A DNA stretch of 64,000 nucleotides from an uncultured Lachnospiraceae bacterium (lineage in GTDB: Bacteria; Bacillota; Clostridia; Lachnospirales; Lachnospiraceae). The translations under genes were made by a program, and so were the position numbers. The notes below the pieces were generated by a model. It was not told the DNA's origin. It did not search any database and saw nothing but the letters and a program-made list of their open reading frames with translations. Shown piece by piece: positions 51,968 to 60,469 of the stretch (position 1 is the first letter of the stretch; each line of letters opens with the position of its first letter). The stretch spans positions 1 through 64,000 of the forward strand of contig CANQAP010000007.1 in assembly GCA_947589305.1 (NCBI GenBank). Direction: 5' to 3'.

Positions 51968-52000
51968 TAAAAATGCCCGAACATTCAGCGTTTTCAGGCA
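51968..52000 (-). terminator. Terminator after the TnpW-like gene
   Basis: Minus strand: TGCCTGAA (51993-52000) pairs with TTCGGGCA (51974-51981, one G-U), followed by TTTTTAG. Confidence 0.75.
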
Positions 52001-52036
52001 CTTCCACAATACACATATTCAGCTGTTTTTTCTGCC

Positions 52037-52195
52037 CTAAATATCATTTTCTATCAGTCGGATAATCTTATCATTCATGCTCTCCCTGCTCCGTCGGCTG
52101 AAATGAAACGATACATCATAGGCGGCGCTGCCGATTTTCTTGGTAAAGCCTTTGCGCTTTTCCTGCGCCCGCTTGGTGCTGTCTGCTTTCTTCAT
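52037..52195 (-). CDS. TnpW-like transposon-associated small protein
   Basis: 52 residues: MKKADSTKRAQEKRKGFTKK, then IGSAAYDVSFHFSRRSRESM and NDKIIRLIENDI. The FTKKIGSxxYxVxxxFSxxSRExMxDKIxRLIxN pattern is that of TnpW, a small protein carried by Tn4451-type and conjugative elements of Clostridia. GGAG lies 7 nt before the ATG. No recombinase or other element gene is near, so it looks like a leftover. Function unknown even in intact elements. Confidence 0.7.
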   Translation of the reverse strand: MKKADSTKRAQEKRKGFTKKIGSAAYDVSFHFSRRSRESMNDKIIRLIENDI

Positions 52196-52316
52196 TCTCT
52201 GCTCCTTTCTCAACAAAAAAGACGGCTACAAACTTCACGTTCATAACCGCTCTTGCGTTGTGTTTCTATTTTAGTTGTGATTATGGTAATGGCTATTTAA
52301 ACAAATGGGAAGTTGC

Positions 52317-52637
52317 CTATTTCTTTTTTTTCGGTTTTGGTGCTGGCAGTTCCTCATACATGGCGTTGAATAAACCTGTCAAAAACTCTCTGTTGTCAAC
52401 TTCGTCTACCAACAACATCTCTTTTGCTCCCTCATAGGGTAATTCATAGGTCGCTGCTGACATATAGCTGATTGCTGCTTTTATTGGTTTTACAAGCAAC
52501 CTGTCATCATAGATACCGCCTACGATTTTGCCACGGTAATAGATGATAAATTCTCCCATCATAGCCCGATATGTAATTTCATCCAATTCGGATAATTGCC
52601 CTAAAATAAATTCTAAATATTCTTTACTCGACGCCAT
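52317..52637 (-). CDS. TfoX N-terminal-domain protein
   Basis: 106 residues: EYLEFILGQLSELDEITYRAMMGEFIIYYRGKIVGGIYDDRLLVKPIKAA has the TfoX-N order (R-x-M-F/M-G-x-x-x-Y, G-x-x-F/Y-x-x-x-L-x-x-K). It ends in a Lys-rich tail. TfoX-N alone, without TfoX-C, is common in Firmicutes and is not tied to competence; role unknown. It lies in an accessory pocket between the TnpW-like orphan and agr. Confidence 0.8.
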   Translation of the reverse strand: MASSKEYLEFILGQLSELDEITYRAMMGEFIIYYRGKIVGGIYDDRLLVKPIKAAISYMSAATYELPYEGAKEMLLVDEVDNREFLTGLFNAMYEELPAPKPKKKK

Positions 52638-52721
52638 TATTCCACCTCAAACTCCGATTTGTTCCACTACCATAATACCACAATCATCCTCATTTTCCTA
52701 TCACATTTCCATTAAATTTCT

Positions 52722-52850
52722 TCTTCCTTCCGCTTAGTCCTGCTGACCGCCTGCTGTCTGCCCTCGTTCTGCTTTTTCAACTCTGTTTTCGGGCAATCTC
52801 TACAAGTTAGTCCTATTTCCTTTCTGCGCTGACGCTGTAAATGTCTATAA
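52722..52850 (-). pseudogene. Possible 3' remnant of an unidentified gene
   Basis: A minus-strand frame without a start reads RHLQRQRRKEIGLTCRDCPK then TELKKQNEGRQQAVSRTKRK and stops at 52722. Basic, CxxC-containing text of this kind resembles the end of mobile-element proteins, but I cannot name it. It begins against the agr terminator, as if truncated there. Confidence 0.25.
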
Positions 52851-52912
52851 AAAAAGCCGGCATACTCCGATGCCGGCATGACTGCCGGTTCATCCCCTAC
52901 AATGAACCGGCA
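52847..52912 (-). terminator. Double-hairpin terminator of agrBD
   Basis: Minus strand: TGCCGGTTCAT/ATGAACCGGCA (52883-52912), then GCCGGCAT/ATGCCGGC (52856-52877) followed by TTTTTTTAT (52847-52855). The stretch 52913-53120 between it and agrD shows no gene I can support. Confidence 0.85.
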
Positions 52913-53120
52913 GCCAAAGAAATACTATCACACATGTAAGCCTCATTTACACTTTCATCCTAAACGCCCTGTTTTGATTCCTGATCGCTATCTTCCCAAT
53001 CGTCCATACTTTAACTTACCGGAGAAGCAATTACCCCAATTCCACTTCTGCTTTGTACAAATAACCTACTTATCCCGTCATCTACATGCCGAATACATAC
53101 TAGCCCAAAAACATATTCTC

Positions 53121-53255
53121 CTATTTGCTCTCCGTTTTTTTCAGTGCAGCAGGCACCTTTGGCTCATAAAAATAATATGGATAACTTTTGCCGACCGTGT
53201 TGTAAGCCATATGCTTGCCAAATTTAGCTGCAACCGCTTTTAAGCTCTGTTTCAT
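53121..53255 (-). CDS. agrD: AgrD-like autoinducing peptide precursor (cysteine-free)
   Basis: 44 residues, in three parts: an amphipathic leader MKQSLKAVAAKFGKHMAYNT, a core around VGKSYPYYFY, and an acidic-then-basic tail EPKVPAALKKTESK. The tail motif EPKVP-x-x-L matches clostridial AgrD proteins, where it follows the peptide and is removed by AgrB. There is no cysteine anywhere; Ser24 is the only hydroxyl residue just before the tail that could close a ring, giving a seven-residue lactone S24-Y30. AGGAGG lies 9 nt upstream. The gene overlaps agrB by 32 nt and was too short for a standard length cut-off. Confidence 0.8.
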   Translation of the reverse strand: MKQSLKAVAAKFGKHMAYNTVGKSYPYYFYEPKVPAALKKTESK

Positions 53256-53838
53256 TTTCACAACCCTCCTTTTCAATTAATAATAATATGCTAATGGCTT
53301 CGATAAAGATAGAAGTCAATATCATATTCAGCACATCCATCCGGTGCCATCCGAATCCGGCACCGATTCCGACAAGGAATAACAGACACATCACCAGTAT
53401 GGAATTTTTCCGTTTTTGCTTATAAATTGTTACATCCTGTATCGGATTGTTTTTTGTGGACTGCGGCGCGTACAGACAAATCGTTCCGATCACTACCAGC
53501 ATCATGACTGCAAGAATCGGAAGCGGAATCTCCACTACGGAAACCAAAAGCCCGATGCCCCACATGCCCAGCATAGATACCGTGCAACCCAATCCGCTCC
53601 TGCAGTGGATCCCCCCTGCAAAGCTCCTTAACAAACCAAAGCTGCCGAAAATGATCAGGGACTTAAAAAAGGTTCCGGTCAAAACCGCAATGAGCAAAAA
53701 CAAAGCGGTCTTATACAGACTTTCAAAGAACAGCGTATATCCGTAAATCAGGATCTCCTGTTCCTCCTCTGATACATTATTCTCTTTTGGCAGGCACCAC
53801 TTTGTTACCTGTCCCGCCAATTTTTCCGTCAAGCTCAT
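53224..53838 (-). CDS. agrB: AgrB-like peptide-processing membrane protease
   Basis: 204 residues with about five or six helices. Catalytic pair H78 and C85 in RSFAGGIHCRSGLGC, at the same positions as Staphylococcus aureus AgrB (H77, C84). AgrB cuts AgrD at its C-terminal side and forms the thiolactone or lactone ring. Weak ribosome site (AAGAAG). It is upstream of agrD in a leftward transcript and divergent from agrCA. The last 32 nt overlap agrD. Confidence 0.92.
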   Translation of the reverse strand: MSLTEKLAGQVTKWCLPKENNVSEEEQEILIYGYTLFFESLYKTALFLLIAVLTGTFFKSLIIFGSFGLLRSFAGGIHCRSGLGCTVSMLGMWGIGLLVSVVEIPLPILAVMMLVVIGTICLYAPQSTKNNPIQDVTIYKQKRKNSILVMCLLFLVGIGAGFGWHRMDVLNMILTSIFIEAISILLLIEKEGCENETELKSGCS

Positions 53839-53873
53839 TCTGCTTCTTTTTTTCCTTTCCTAATTATGTTAGA

Positions 53874-53879
53874 ATTATA
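53874..53879 (-). promoter_or_regulatory. -10 element of agrBD, likely activator-dependent
   Basis: TATAAT on the minus strand, 36 nt before the agrB start; the expected -35 (near AGTGTA) is poor, as for promoters that need AgrA. I found no clear LytTR repeat pair. Confidence 0.4.
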
Positions 53880-53963
53880 TCATATTTGGGGAGCTTTACA
53901 CTTTTTTGTCGTAAACGCTTGTTTTTCATTCCTGAACGCAGTCAGTGGAGGTTTTTTTAACAA

Positions 53964-55283
53964 ATGATAAGCATCATAGACCTGTTTTATTTTGCCTTCG
54001 GTATCATTGATCTGTATATTGTTCTAGCAGGACCGATTACTAACCTGCTGTCCGCCGCAAAGAAACTGCTTTTACTTATTGTAATTACAGTTTCAACTAT
54101 TATTCAGGTTTTCCTGCTGCCGGCGATCACCCCATATCTCACGTTGATCCTCGCCTTTGTATTGATTTTCTTTTTTACCCATCGCAATCTGCTGACCGTA
54201 TGCTTGTCTCTGTTTAACTACTTGTTATCTATCGTACTGACCTATTTAATATTAAGCATTTTAGACAACGGTTTTAATCTTACAGAAGCTGTCATAATAG
54301 AGAATTATTACATTTCATATAACCTATTCATCACCGTGCTGTTCCTGATCTCTTCCTACTTGGTAAGGCAGACCTACAACCATTTTGTCGGAAACAGCAT
54401 CTCATTTCCAACCCACTTAGAAGTATTTACGTTGATCTATCTTTGCATTTGTGCCGCTCTATTCATCTATAACTACAACTATGAATCCTCCCTGCTTTTT
54501 TCGCAGGACATGGTCCGTGTCAACACGGTTTTGTTTACCCTGTTTTTCTTTGTTACGGGAATCTTTATCATACTGCTGATCTATCTCTTACGGCGGGAAG
54601 CCGATGTCAAAGCTCAGAACGCCCAGTATGAGGGACTGCAGCAATATACCGCGCAGTTGGAAGCCCTCTATCAGAATATCCGCGCCTTTAAGCATGATTA
54701 TGTCAATATATTAAGTACCATGTATGGTTTTATGGAACATGACGAATGGCAGCCGCTCAAGGCATATTATGAACAGGAAATCCTGCCCCTGAACCACACC
54801 TTTCAGGATGAATCGCAGGAGCTGGCAAAATTAAGTAATTTGCAAATACCGGAATTAAAGGGTATACTGTATAATAAATTGGTAAAATCTCTGGAATTGG
54901 GAATCCATACCTCTGTCGAAATCCGGGAACCGGTCAGTGAAATCCATGCCAAGCATGTCGATATCGCCCGTGTTCTGGGCATTTATTTGGATAATGCCGT
55001 GGAGGCTTTGAACCTTCCGGAGCTTGCGCCGGAAGACCGCAGGCTTTATGTTGCGATCTGGGAGGATGCGGAATCCGTTACCTTCGTGATCCGGAACTAT
55101 TGTAAGGACCTTCCTTTGAATATCCATAAACTGGGAACTATGAACTACTCGACGAAAGGGCAGAACCGCGGTCTGGGACTCCACATCGCCGCGCAGACTC
55201 TGCGTCCGTATAAGAATATTCACAGGGATACCACATATGAAAATCATATGTTTACACAGATGATAAAAATCTTTAAAGAATAG
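53964..55283 (+). CDS. agrC: AgrC-like peptide-sensing histidine kinase
   Basis: 439 residues. Six helices in the first ~225 residues form the peptide-sensing membrane domain (FYFAFGIIDLYIVLAGPI, LTLILAFVLIFFF and others). A dimerisation helix carries the H-box IRAFKHDYVNILSTMYG, followed by a GHKL ATPase (N-box GIYLDNAVEAL, G-box KGQNRGLGL). It should bind the peptide made by AgrBD and phosphorylate the regulator encoded 12 nt downstream. Ribosome site GGAGG is 12 nt from the ATG. Confidence 0.9.
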   Translation: MISIIDLFYFAFGIIDLYIVLAGPITNLLSAAKKLLLLIVITVSTIIQVFLLPAITPYLTLILAFVLIFFFTHRNLLTVCLSLFNYLLSIVLTYLILSILDNGFNLTEAVIIENYYISYNLFITVLFLISSYLVRQTYNHFVGNSISFPTHLEVFTLIYLCICAALFIYNYNYESSLLFSQDMVRVNTVLFTLFFFVTGIFIILLIYLLRREADVKAQNAQYEGLQQYTAQLEALYQNIRAFKHDYVNILSTMYGFMEHDEWQPLKAYYEQEILPLNHTFQDESQELAKLSNLQIPELKGILYNKLVKSLELGIHTSVEIREPVSEIHAKHVDIARVLGIYLDNAVEALNLPELAPEDRRLYVAIWEDAESVTFVIRNYCKDLPLNIHKLGTMNYSTKGQNRGLGLHIAAQTLRPYKNIHRDTTYENHMFTQMIKIFKE

Positions 55284-55295
55284 GAGTACATCGTT

Positions 55296-56066
55296 TTGCT
55301 GTCCATATATATATGTGAAGATAATCCGGTCTTATTGCAACATTATCAGATGTTGATCGAAAATATCATCCTGATCGAGGAATATGATATGGAGATTCGG
55401 GCGGCAGTCACCCAACCGGATGAACTACTGAATGCCGCCAAGACCGACTCTGCCCTTGATGACAGTCACAACCACTTTTATCTGCTGGATATCGATCTCC
55501 ACAACGATATCGACGGATTTGCCCTTGCCAAAGAAATCCGACGTTTTGATTCCCGCGGATTTATTGTATTTATCACGACACATTCCGAGATGGCAATGCT
55601 CACCTTCCAGTATCAGATAGAAGCTATGGATTTTATCACGAAAGATGACTGTCAGAACCTCGGTGCCAGAATCCATGCCTGTATGGAAACCGCTTTAGAG
55701 CGTTATCACGTCTCACCGGAAGTCAGTATGATCGCCTTCAAGGTCGGAAATCATTTTATTAACATAGAGCAGAACCAGATCCTCTATGTTACTTCTACCG
55801 ATTCTCCGCATAAGATCAAGGTCGTGACCAGCAGCGGATACAGTGAATTCTATGGCACCCTGAATAATTGCGCAAAAGACTTAACCAATGATTTCATTCG
55901 TTGCCATAAGGCATTCATTGTAAATAAAAACCATATCCAGTCCATTGACCGGAAAGCTCTGACCCTGACGTTGTCAAACGGAGAAACCTGTATCGCTTCT
56001 ACCCGCGGCATCAATCATGTGATCCGCGCGGTCAAGGAAAACTTCTCTGAGTTTGCAAAATCATGA
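55296..56066 (+). CDS. agrA: AgrA-like LytTR response regulator
   Basis: 256 residues from a TTG (GGAG 10 nt before). Receiver domain (1-125): YICEDNP acidic pair, phospho-acceptor Asp in FYLLDIDLHNDIDG and Lys in FITKDD. LytTR DNA-binding domain (about 150-250): FKVGNHFINIEQNQILYV, KAFIVNKNHIQSID. It likely activates agrBD from the divergent promoter and other targets outside the window. In-frame downstream ATG codons are too far to be better starts. Confidence 0.92.
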   Translation: MLSIYICEDNPVLLQHYQMLIENIILIEEYDMEIRAAVTQPDELLNAAKTDSALDDSHNHFYLLDIDLHNDIDGFALAKEIRRFDSRGFIVFITTHSEMAMLTFQYQIEAMDFITKDDCQNLGARIHACMETALERYHVSPEVSMIAFKVGNHFINIEQNQILYVTSTDSPHKIKVVTSSGYSEFYGTLNNCAKDLTNDFIRCHKAFIVNKNHIQSIDRKALTLTLSNGETCIASTRGINHVIRAVKENFSEFAKS

Positions 56067-56081
56067 GGATATTGCTATAAT
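56053..56081 (+). promoter_or_regulatory. Sigma-A promoter of the TSCPD-murG unit
   Basis: TTGCAA (56053-56058), 17-nt spacer, TATAAT (56076-56081), starting inside the end of agrA. Confidence 0.7.
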
Positions 56082-56143
56082 CTGTTTGAACTTAGGAATA
56101 CTATTAAACAGGGGATGTCTGTTTTTGTGTAGGAGGATTGATT

Positions 56144-56386
56144 ATGACGTACAAAACACAAGGTGTCTGTTCTTCAGAAATATCATTTGATATCATTGAC
56201 CATAAGGTCCGCAACGTCGTGTTTACCGGCGGCTGCAACGGAAATACGCAAGGGGTCGCTGCTTTGGTCGAAGGCATGGATGTAGACGAAGCCATTAAAC
56301 GTATAGAAGGGATTCATTGCGGTTTCCGCAACACCTCATGTCCCGATCAGCTTTCCAAAGCTCTAAAAGCTGCCCTTACATCCTAG
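56144..56386 (+). CDS. TSCPD-domain protein (TIGR03905-like)
   Basis: 80 residues: MTYKTQGVCSSEISFDIIDH, VVFTGGCNGNTQGVAALVEG and CGFRNTSCPDQLSKAL, with the TSCPDQL motif that names the family and further Cys in GGCNGN. TSCPD domains occur in ribonucleotide-reductase-related proteins and as small stand-alone proteins in Clostridia; role unknown. AGGAGG lies 7 nt upstream. 21 nt before murG, same strand. Confidence 0.85.
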   Translation: MTYKTQGVCSSEISFDIIDHKVRNVVFTGGCNGNTQGVAALVEGMDVDEAIKRIEGIHCGFRNTSCPDQLSKALKAALTS

Positions 56387-56407
56387 ATCATCTTTCAGGA
56401 GGCAACC

Positions 56408-57478
56408 ATGAAACGAATCATTTTAACCGGCGGCGGCACTGCCGGTCATGTTACTCCAAATATCGCGCTGATTCCCCGCTTACGGGAAGAAGGCTATGAC
56501 ATTCATTATATCGGTTCATATGACGGAATCGAAAAAAAGTTGATTGAAGATTTGCGGATCCCGTATCATGGCATCTCTTCCGGAAAATTGCGGCGGTACT
56601 TTGATCCCAAGAACTTTTCCGATCCCTTTCGGGTACTCAAGGGCTATACGGAAGCCGCCCGTCTGATGAAGAGCCTGCGTCCGGATGTCGTATTTAGCAA
56701 AGGCGGATTTGTATCGGTTCCGGTCGTCATTGCGGCAAAAAACCATAAGGTGCCTGCTATTATTCATGAATCCGACATGTCGCCCGGTCTTGCCAATAAG
56801 CTGTGTATCCCGTCCGCTACGAAAATCTGCTGTAATTTTCCGGAAGCGATGGAGCATCTGCCAAAGGAGAAAGCAGTATTGACCGGTACGCCGATCCGGC
56901 AGGAACTGCTGCAGGGAGATCCACTGGACGCGATCCGTTTTACCGGTCTGAACGCCAACAAGCCGACGATCTTGGTCGTGGGCGGCAGCTCCGGCAGTGT
57001 GCGGGTAAACGAAGCGATCCGGGAGTGTCTGGACGATCTTCTGAAGACCTATCAGGTCATCCATCTATGCGGAAAGAACAAAACAGACGCCGCCTATGAT
57101 GGTCGGGAAGGTTATGTACAATATGAATATATTAAAAAAGAATTAAGCGCTATGCTGGCTTTTGCTGATTTGGTGGTCTCGAGAGCCGGTGCAAATGCCA
57201 TCTGTGAATTACAGGCGTTAGCCAAACCGAATGTATTGATCCCGCTCAGTGAACAAGCAAGCCGCGGCGATCAGATCCTGAATGCCGAATCTTTCCGTAA
57301 GCAGGGATTCAGTTATGTCCTGCCGGAAGAAGAATTAACCCATGATTCCCTGTTGGAAGCCATTCGGGAAGTATATGAAAAACGTGCGGAATACAAACAT
57401 GCCATGGAATCCAGTCAGATGACGAATTCTATCGATACCATTATTCAGTTGATCAACGATGCCTGTCAGGCAGACTAG
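56408..57478 (+). CDS. murG: MurG, lipid II synthase
   Basis: 356 residues, full length. Two Rossmann domains: TGGGTAGHVTPNIAL (acceptor-side glycine loop), VFSKGGFVSVPVVIAA, HESDMSPGLANKL, LVVGGSSGSVRVNEAI (donor-side) and SRAGANAICELQAL with the UDP-GlcNAc-binding Glu, then PLSEQASRGDQ. It adds GlcNAc to lipid I at the inner face of the membrane for peptidoglycan. GGAGG precedes the ATG. In a short unit with the TSCPD gene, outside the usual dcw cluster. Confidence 0.96.
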   Translation: MKRIILTGGGTAGHVTPNIALIPRLREEGYDIHYIGSYDGIEKKLIEDLRIPYHGISSGKLRRYFDPKNFSDPFRVLKGYTEAARLMKSLRPDVVFSKGGFVSVPVVIAAKNHKVPAIIHESDMSPGLANKLCIPSATKICCNFPEAMEHLPKEKAVLTGTPIRQELLQGDPLDAIRFTGLNANKPTILVVGGSSGSVRVNEAIRECLDDLLKTYQVIHLCGKNKTDAAYDGREGYVQYEYIKKELSAMLAFADLVVSRAGANAICELQALAKPNVLIPLSEQASRGDQILNAESFRKQGFSYVLPEEELTHDSLLEAIREVYEKRAEYKHAMESSQMTNSIDTIIQLINDACQAD

Positions 57479-57489
57479 AGCATAATAAG

Positions 57490-57527
57490 AAAGAGTACGA
57501 ACCGGAGTTCCGGCTTCGTACTCTTTT
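57490..57527. terminator. Bidirectional terminator
   Basis: AAAGAGTACGAA (57490-57501) pairs with TTCGTACTCTTT (57515-57526), inner CCGGA/TCCGG, T-run after; between convergent murG and murA. Confidence 0.9.
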
Positions 57528-57551
57528 TCATGTCCTATTTGATGTGATCTG

Positions 57552-58859
57552 TTAACCGACTTTCAGCTTAAACTTGGTAATATCTTTTTCCGTCTCAACA
57601 ATCTCAATCTTGCCGCCAAGCTCCCGCAGCTTTTCCTCAAAAGATTCATAGCCGCGCTGGATATACTTGATATCCTCTACCACCGTAAAGCCTTCTGCCG
57701 CCAAACCCGCGATCACGAGCGCCGCGCCTGCACGCAGATCCGGCGCCATCACCGATGCCCCGCTGTAACGCTCAACTCCGGTAATGATCGCCATATTTCC
57801 TTCTACCTTAATATTGGCTCCCATGCGAACCAGTTCGTCCGCATATTTAAAACGATTTTCAAAAATATTCTCCGTAATGACGCTGGTGCCTTCCGAAAGT
57901 CCGAGCGTAACCGCCATCTGCGGCTGCATGTCTGTCGGAAATCCCGGATACGGCTGTGTCTTGATCTGCGTAGCGCCCAGCCGTTTCTCCCGATTGCCGA
58001 TCACTCTTACCGCATCGTCATATTCCTCTACCACCGCACCGATCTCGCATAGTTTTGAACTGATGGCTTCCAAATGCTTCGGAATCACATTTTTAATCAG
58101 AATATTGCCGCCGGTAGCCGCTGCCGCCATCATAAACGTACCCGCTTCAATCTGATCCGGAATGATAGAATACTCCGTGCCTCTTAATTCTTTTACGCCG
58201 CGGATACGGATCTCATTGGTTCCCGCTCCTTTGATATTTGCGCCCATGCTATTTAAAAAGTTCGCAACGTCAACGATATGAGGTTCTTTTGCGGCATTCT
58301 CGATCGTTGTCTTTCCTTCCGCCAACACCGCCGCCATCATAATATTAATGGTGGCTCCTACGCTGACGGTATCCAGATAGATATGCTTACCCACTAACTG
58401 ATCCGCACGGACCGTGATCATACCTCCGTCAATCACCACAGAAGCGCCTAATGCCTTAAATCCCTTCACATGCAGATCGATCGGACGACTTCCGATCTCA
58501 CAGCCGCCCGGCAGGGCAACCTGTGAACGCTTATATTTTCCTAACAACGCTCCTAATAAATAATAGGAAGCGCGGATCTTACGAATAAATTCATCATCTA
58601 CACACAGCGAATCTACGTTTGTAATGGTTCCGCCGCAGATACTGACCGTATGCTCATCTATATACCGCACCGTTGCGCCAATCTCTTTGATAGCCTGCAG
58701 TAAGACTCTCGTGTCGTTGACGCTCGGTACATTTTCAATGATACATTCTTTATCCGTCATAACCGCCGCTGCCAGAATACCCAAGGCGGCATTCTTAGCT
58801 CCGGCAATTGTGACTTCACCGACTAAAGGGGTTCCTCCCTTTATCACATATTGCTCCAT
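57552..58859 (-). CDS. murA: MurA, UDP-GlcNAc 1-carboxyvinyltransferase
   Basis: 435 residues. It transfers enolpyruvate from PEP to UDP-GlcNAc, the first committed step of peptidoglycan synthesis. Seen: substrate Lys22-Asn23 in TIAGAKNAALG, the mobile-loop Cys in LPGGCEIGSRPIDLH (C120; this Cys is the fosfomycin target, so the copy should be sensitive), and PYPGFPTDMQPQ. AGAGGTG precedes the ATG. Convergent with murG; both are separate from other mur genes here. Clostridia often have two MurA copies; this is one. Confidence 0.95.
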   Translation of the reverse strand: MEQYVIKGGTPLVGEVTIAGAKNAALGILAAAVMTDKECIIENVPSVNDTRVLLQAIKEIGATVRYIDEHTVSICGGTITNVDSLCVDDEFIRKIRASYYLLGALLGKYKRSQVALPGGCEIGSRPIDLHVKGFKALGASVVIDGGMITVRADQLVGKHIYLDTVSVGATINIMMAAVLAEGKTTIENAAKEPHIVDVANFLNSMGANIKGAGTNEIRIRGVKELRGTEYSIIPDQIEAGTFMMAAAATGGNILIKNVIPKHLEAISSKLCEIGAVVEEYDDAVRVIGNREKRLGATQIKTQPYPGFPTDMQPQMAVTLGLSEGTSVITENIFENRFKYADELVRMGANIKVEGNMAIITGVERYSGASVMAPDLRAGAALVIAGLAAEGFTVVEDIKYIQRGYESFEEKLRELGGKIEIVETEKDITKFKLKVG

Positions 58860-59029
58860 AATGCACCTCTTACATTATTTTTATATCCATTTCATTCACT
58901 CACTTATGTATTTCACCGAATACTAGGGTAATTATAAACATATCTTCCATTTTTGTAAACCTTTTTCTAATTCTATCCAAAAATGAGAGAATACGGAGGA
59001 CTGCCTGCCGACAGTTCCTTTGATTTCCC

Positions 59030-59455
59030 CTATGACACGGTCTGTTGGTCTTCTTCGCAATAAATGCACCGATACGTCCGTTTTTCTCGATTGGCTAACT
59101 TAAAAACATGGTCGATTCCCTGCTCGGTGGTTGTTATACAACGTGGATTCTTACATATTAATATATTCACTAAACGCTCCGGCAGTTCAACCTTTTTCTT
59201 CTCTATCGTCTCTCCGTCACGGATAATGCTGACCGTGATATCCGGGTCTATATATCCAAGCACATCAAGGTTGACCGAATACTCCTGATCGATCTTGATA
59301 ATGTCCTTGCGTCCCAGCTTATTGCTTTTTACATTTTTAATGATCGCCACACTGCAATCCAGCTTATCCAGCTCCAAGTCATGATAGATCTGCATGCTTT
59401 TTCCTGCGGTAATATGATCTAACACGATACCGTTATAAATGCTGTCAATGTTCAT
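59030..59455 (-). CDS. pyrI: Aspartate carbamoyltransferase regulatory chain
   Basis: 141 residues. N-terminal allosteric nucleotide domain (MNIDSIYNGIVLDHITAGKS) and C-terminal zinc domain with four Cys: CKNPRC near 105 and CIYC near 131. It binds ATP/CTP and regulates PyrB. The start ATG at 59455 is one base after the pyrB stop (TGAAATG), with the ribosome site GGAGG inside pyrB. Confidence 0.95.
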   Translation of the reverse strand: MNIDSIYNGIVLDHITAGKSMQIYHDLELDKLDCSVAIIKNVKSNKLGRKDIIKIDQEYSVNLDVLGYIDPDITVSIIRDGETIEKKKVELPERLVNILICKNPRCITTTEQGIDHVFKLANREKRTYRCIYCEEDQQTVS

Positions 59456-59456
59456 T

Positions 59457-60377
59457 TCAGGCACCTCCCACTTCCAGCAGTTTCATGATCAATGCCATCC
59501 GCACATATTTTCCGTTCAATGCCTGTCTGAAATAGCAGGCTCTCGGATCGTCATCCACCTTCGTAGAGATTTCGTTTACACGCGGTAACGGATGCAGGAT
59601 CGATAAATCCGCCCTTGCTTTCTTTAGTTTTTCCGTATCCAGTATATAAGTATCTTTCAGACGAATGTAATCTGCTTCATTAAAAAACCGCTCTCTCTGC
59701 ACTCTCGTCATATATAAAATATCCAAGTCTTGGATTACCTCATCCATCCTCTCCACCTGTTGATAAGCGATATGGTTCCGTTCAAAGATTTCCGTACGGA
59801 TATAATCCGGCACCTGAAGCTCCGGCGGAGAAATCAGTATATATCGGATATTATCATAGCGGGATAATGCTTTGATCAGGGAATGCACCGTCCGACCGAA
59901 TTTCAAATCCCCGCAAAACCCTATCGTCAGATTTTCCAGCCTTCCTTTTTCCCGCTGGATGGTCAGCAGATCCGTCAAGGTCTGCGTCGGATGATAATGT
60001 CCGCCGTCGCCGGCGTTGATGATCGGCACCGGAGATTTCAGTGAAGCAAATAACGGCGCTCCCTCTTTCGGATGCCGCATAGCGATGATATCCGCATAGC
60101 AGCCTACAACCTGAATGGTATCGTGGACACTTTCTCCTTTCGTTGCCGAAGAGGAATCGGCAGAAGAAAAACCAAGTACATTGCCTCCTAACTCTATCAT
60201 AGCTGCCTCAAAACTTAGTCTGGTTCGTGTACTTGGTTCAAAAAATAAGGTAGCAAGTTTCTTTCCCTTGCAAACCTCACTATATTTATCTTTATGCTCA
60301 ATAATATCATTGGCAAGCTCCAATAGTTCTTGGATTTCCTGCACATCCAAGTCCATCGGGTCGATTAGATGTCTCAT
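59457..60377 (-). CDS. pyrB: Aspartate carbamoyltransferase catalytic chain
   Basis: 306 residues from [15 protein letters not shown] (GGAGG 6 nt upstream; the frame reaches 60416 without a site). Second step of pyrimidine synthesis. Carbamoyl-phosphate site [12 protein letters not shown], then [36 protein letters not shown] and HPLPRVNEI. It forms the c6r6 enzyme with PyrI, encoded directly downstream. A perfect sigma-A promoter lies 50-80 nt upstream; the ~45-nt leader has no room for a PyrR attenuator. Confidence 0.97.
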   Translation of the reverse strand: MRHLIDPMDLDVQEIQELLELANDIIEHKDKYSEVCKGKKLATLFFEPSTRTRLSFEAAMIELGGNVLGFSSADSSSATKGESVHDTIQVVGCYADIIAMRHPKEGAPLFASLKSPVPIINAGDGGHYHPTQTLTDLLTIQREKGRLENLTIGFCGDLKFGRTVHSLIKALSRYDNIRYILISPPELQVPDYIRTEIFERNHIAYQQVERMDEVIQDLDILYMTRVQRERFFNEADYIRLKDTYILDTEKLKKARADLSILHPLPRVNEISTKVDDDPRACYFRQALNGKYVRMALIMKLLEVGGA

Positions 60378-60427
60378 TCTGTACCTCCGTGCATTTTTCA
60401 GTTTCCGTGGTGGCATATATTTGTTTT

Positions 60428-60456
60428 AGTATAATCTTCCGATAATTTTATGTCAA
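60428..60456 (-). promoter_or_regulatory. Sigma-A promoter of pyrBI
   Basis: Minus strand: TTGACA (60451-60456), 17-nt spacer, TATACT (60428-60433). Confidence 0.8.
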
Positions 60457-60469
60457 TCCTTTCCACTTT

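Noticed and set aside
52878-53243. Plus-strand frame of 121 codons opposite agrD
   Set aside because: Antisense to agrD and the terminator hairpins; no ribosome site; no family resemblance.
53839-53963. LytTR/AgrA direct repeats in the agr intergenic region
   Set aside because: Two weak half-matches were seen but at 15-nt spacing rather than about 21 nt, so I do not call them.
56106-56124. Terminator after agrA (AAACAG/CTGTTT)
   Set aside because: Only a 6-bp stem, and it lies downstream of the promoter for the TSCPD-murG unit, where a terminator would block that transcript.
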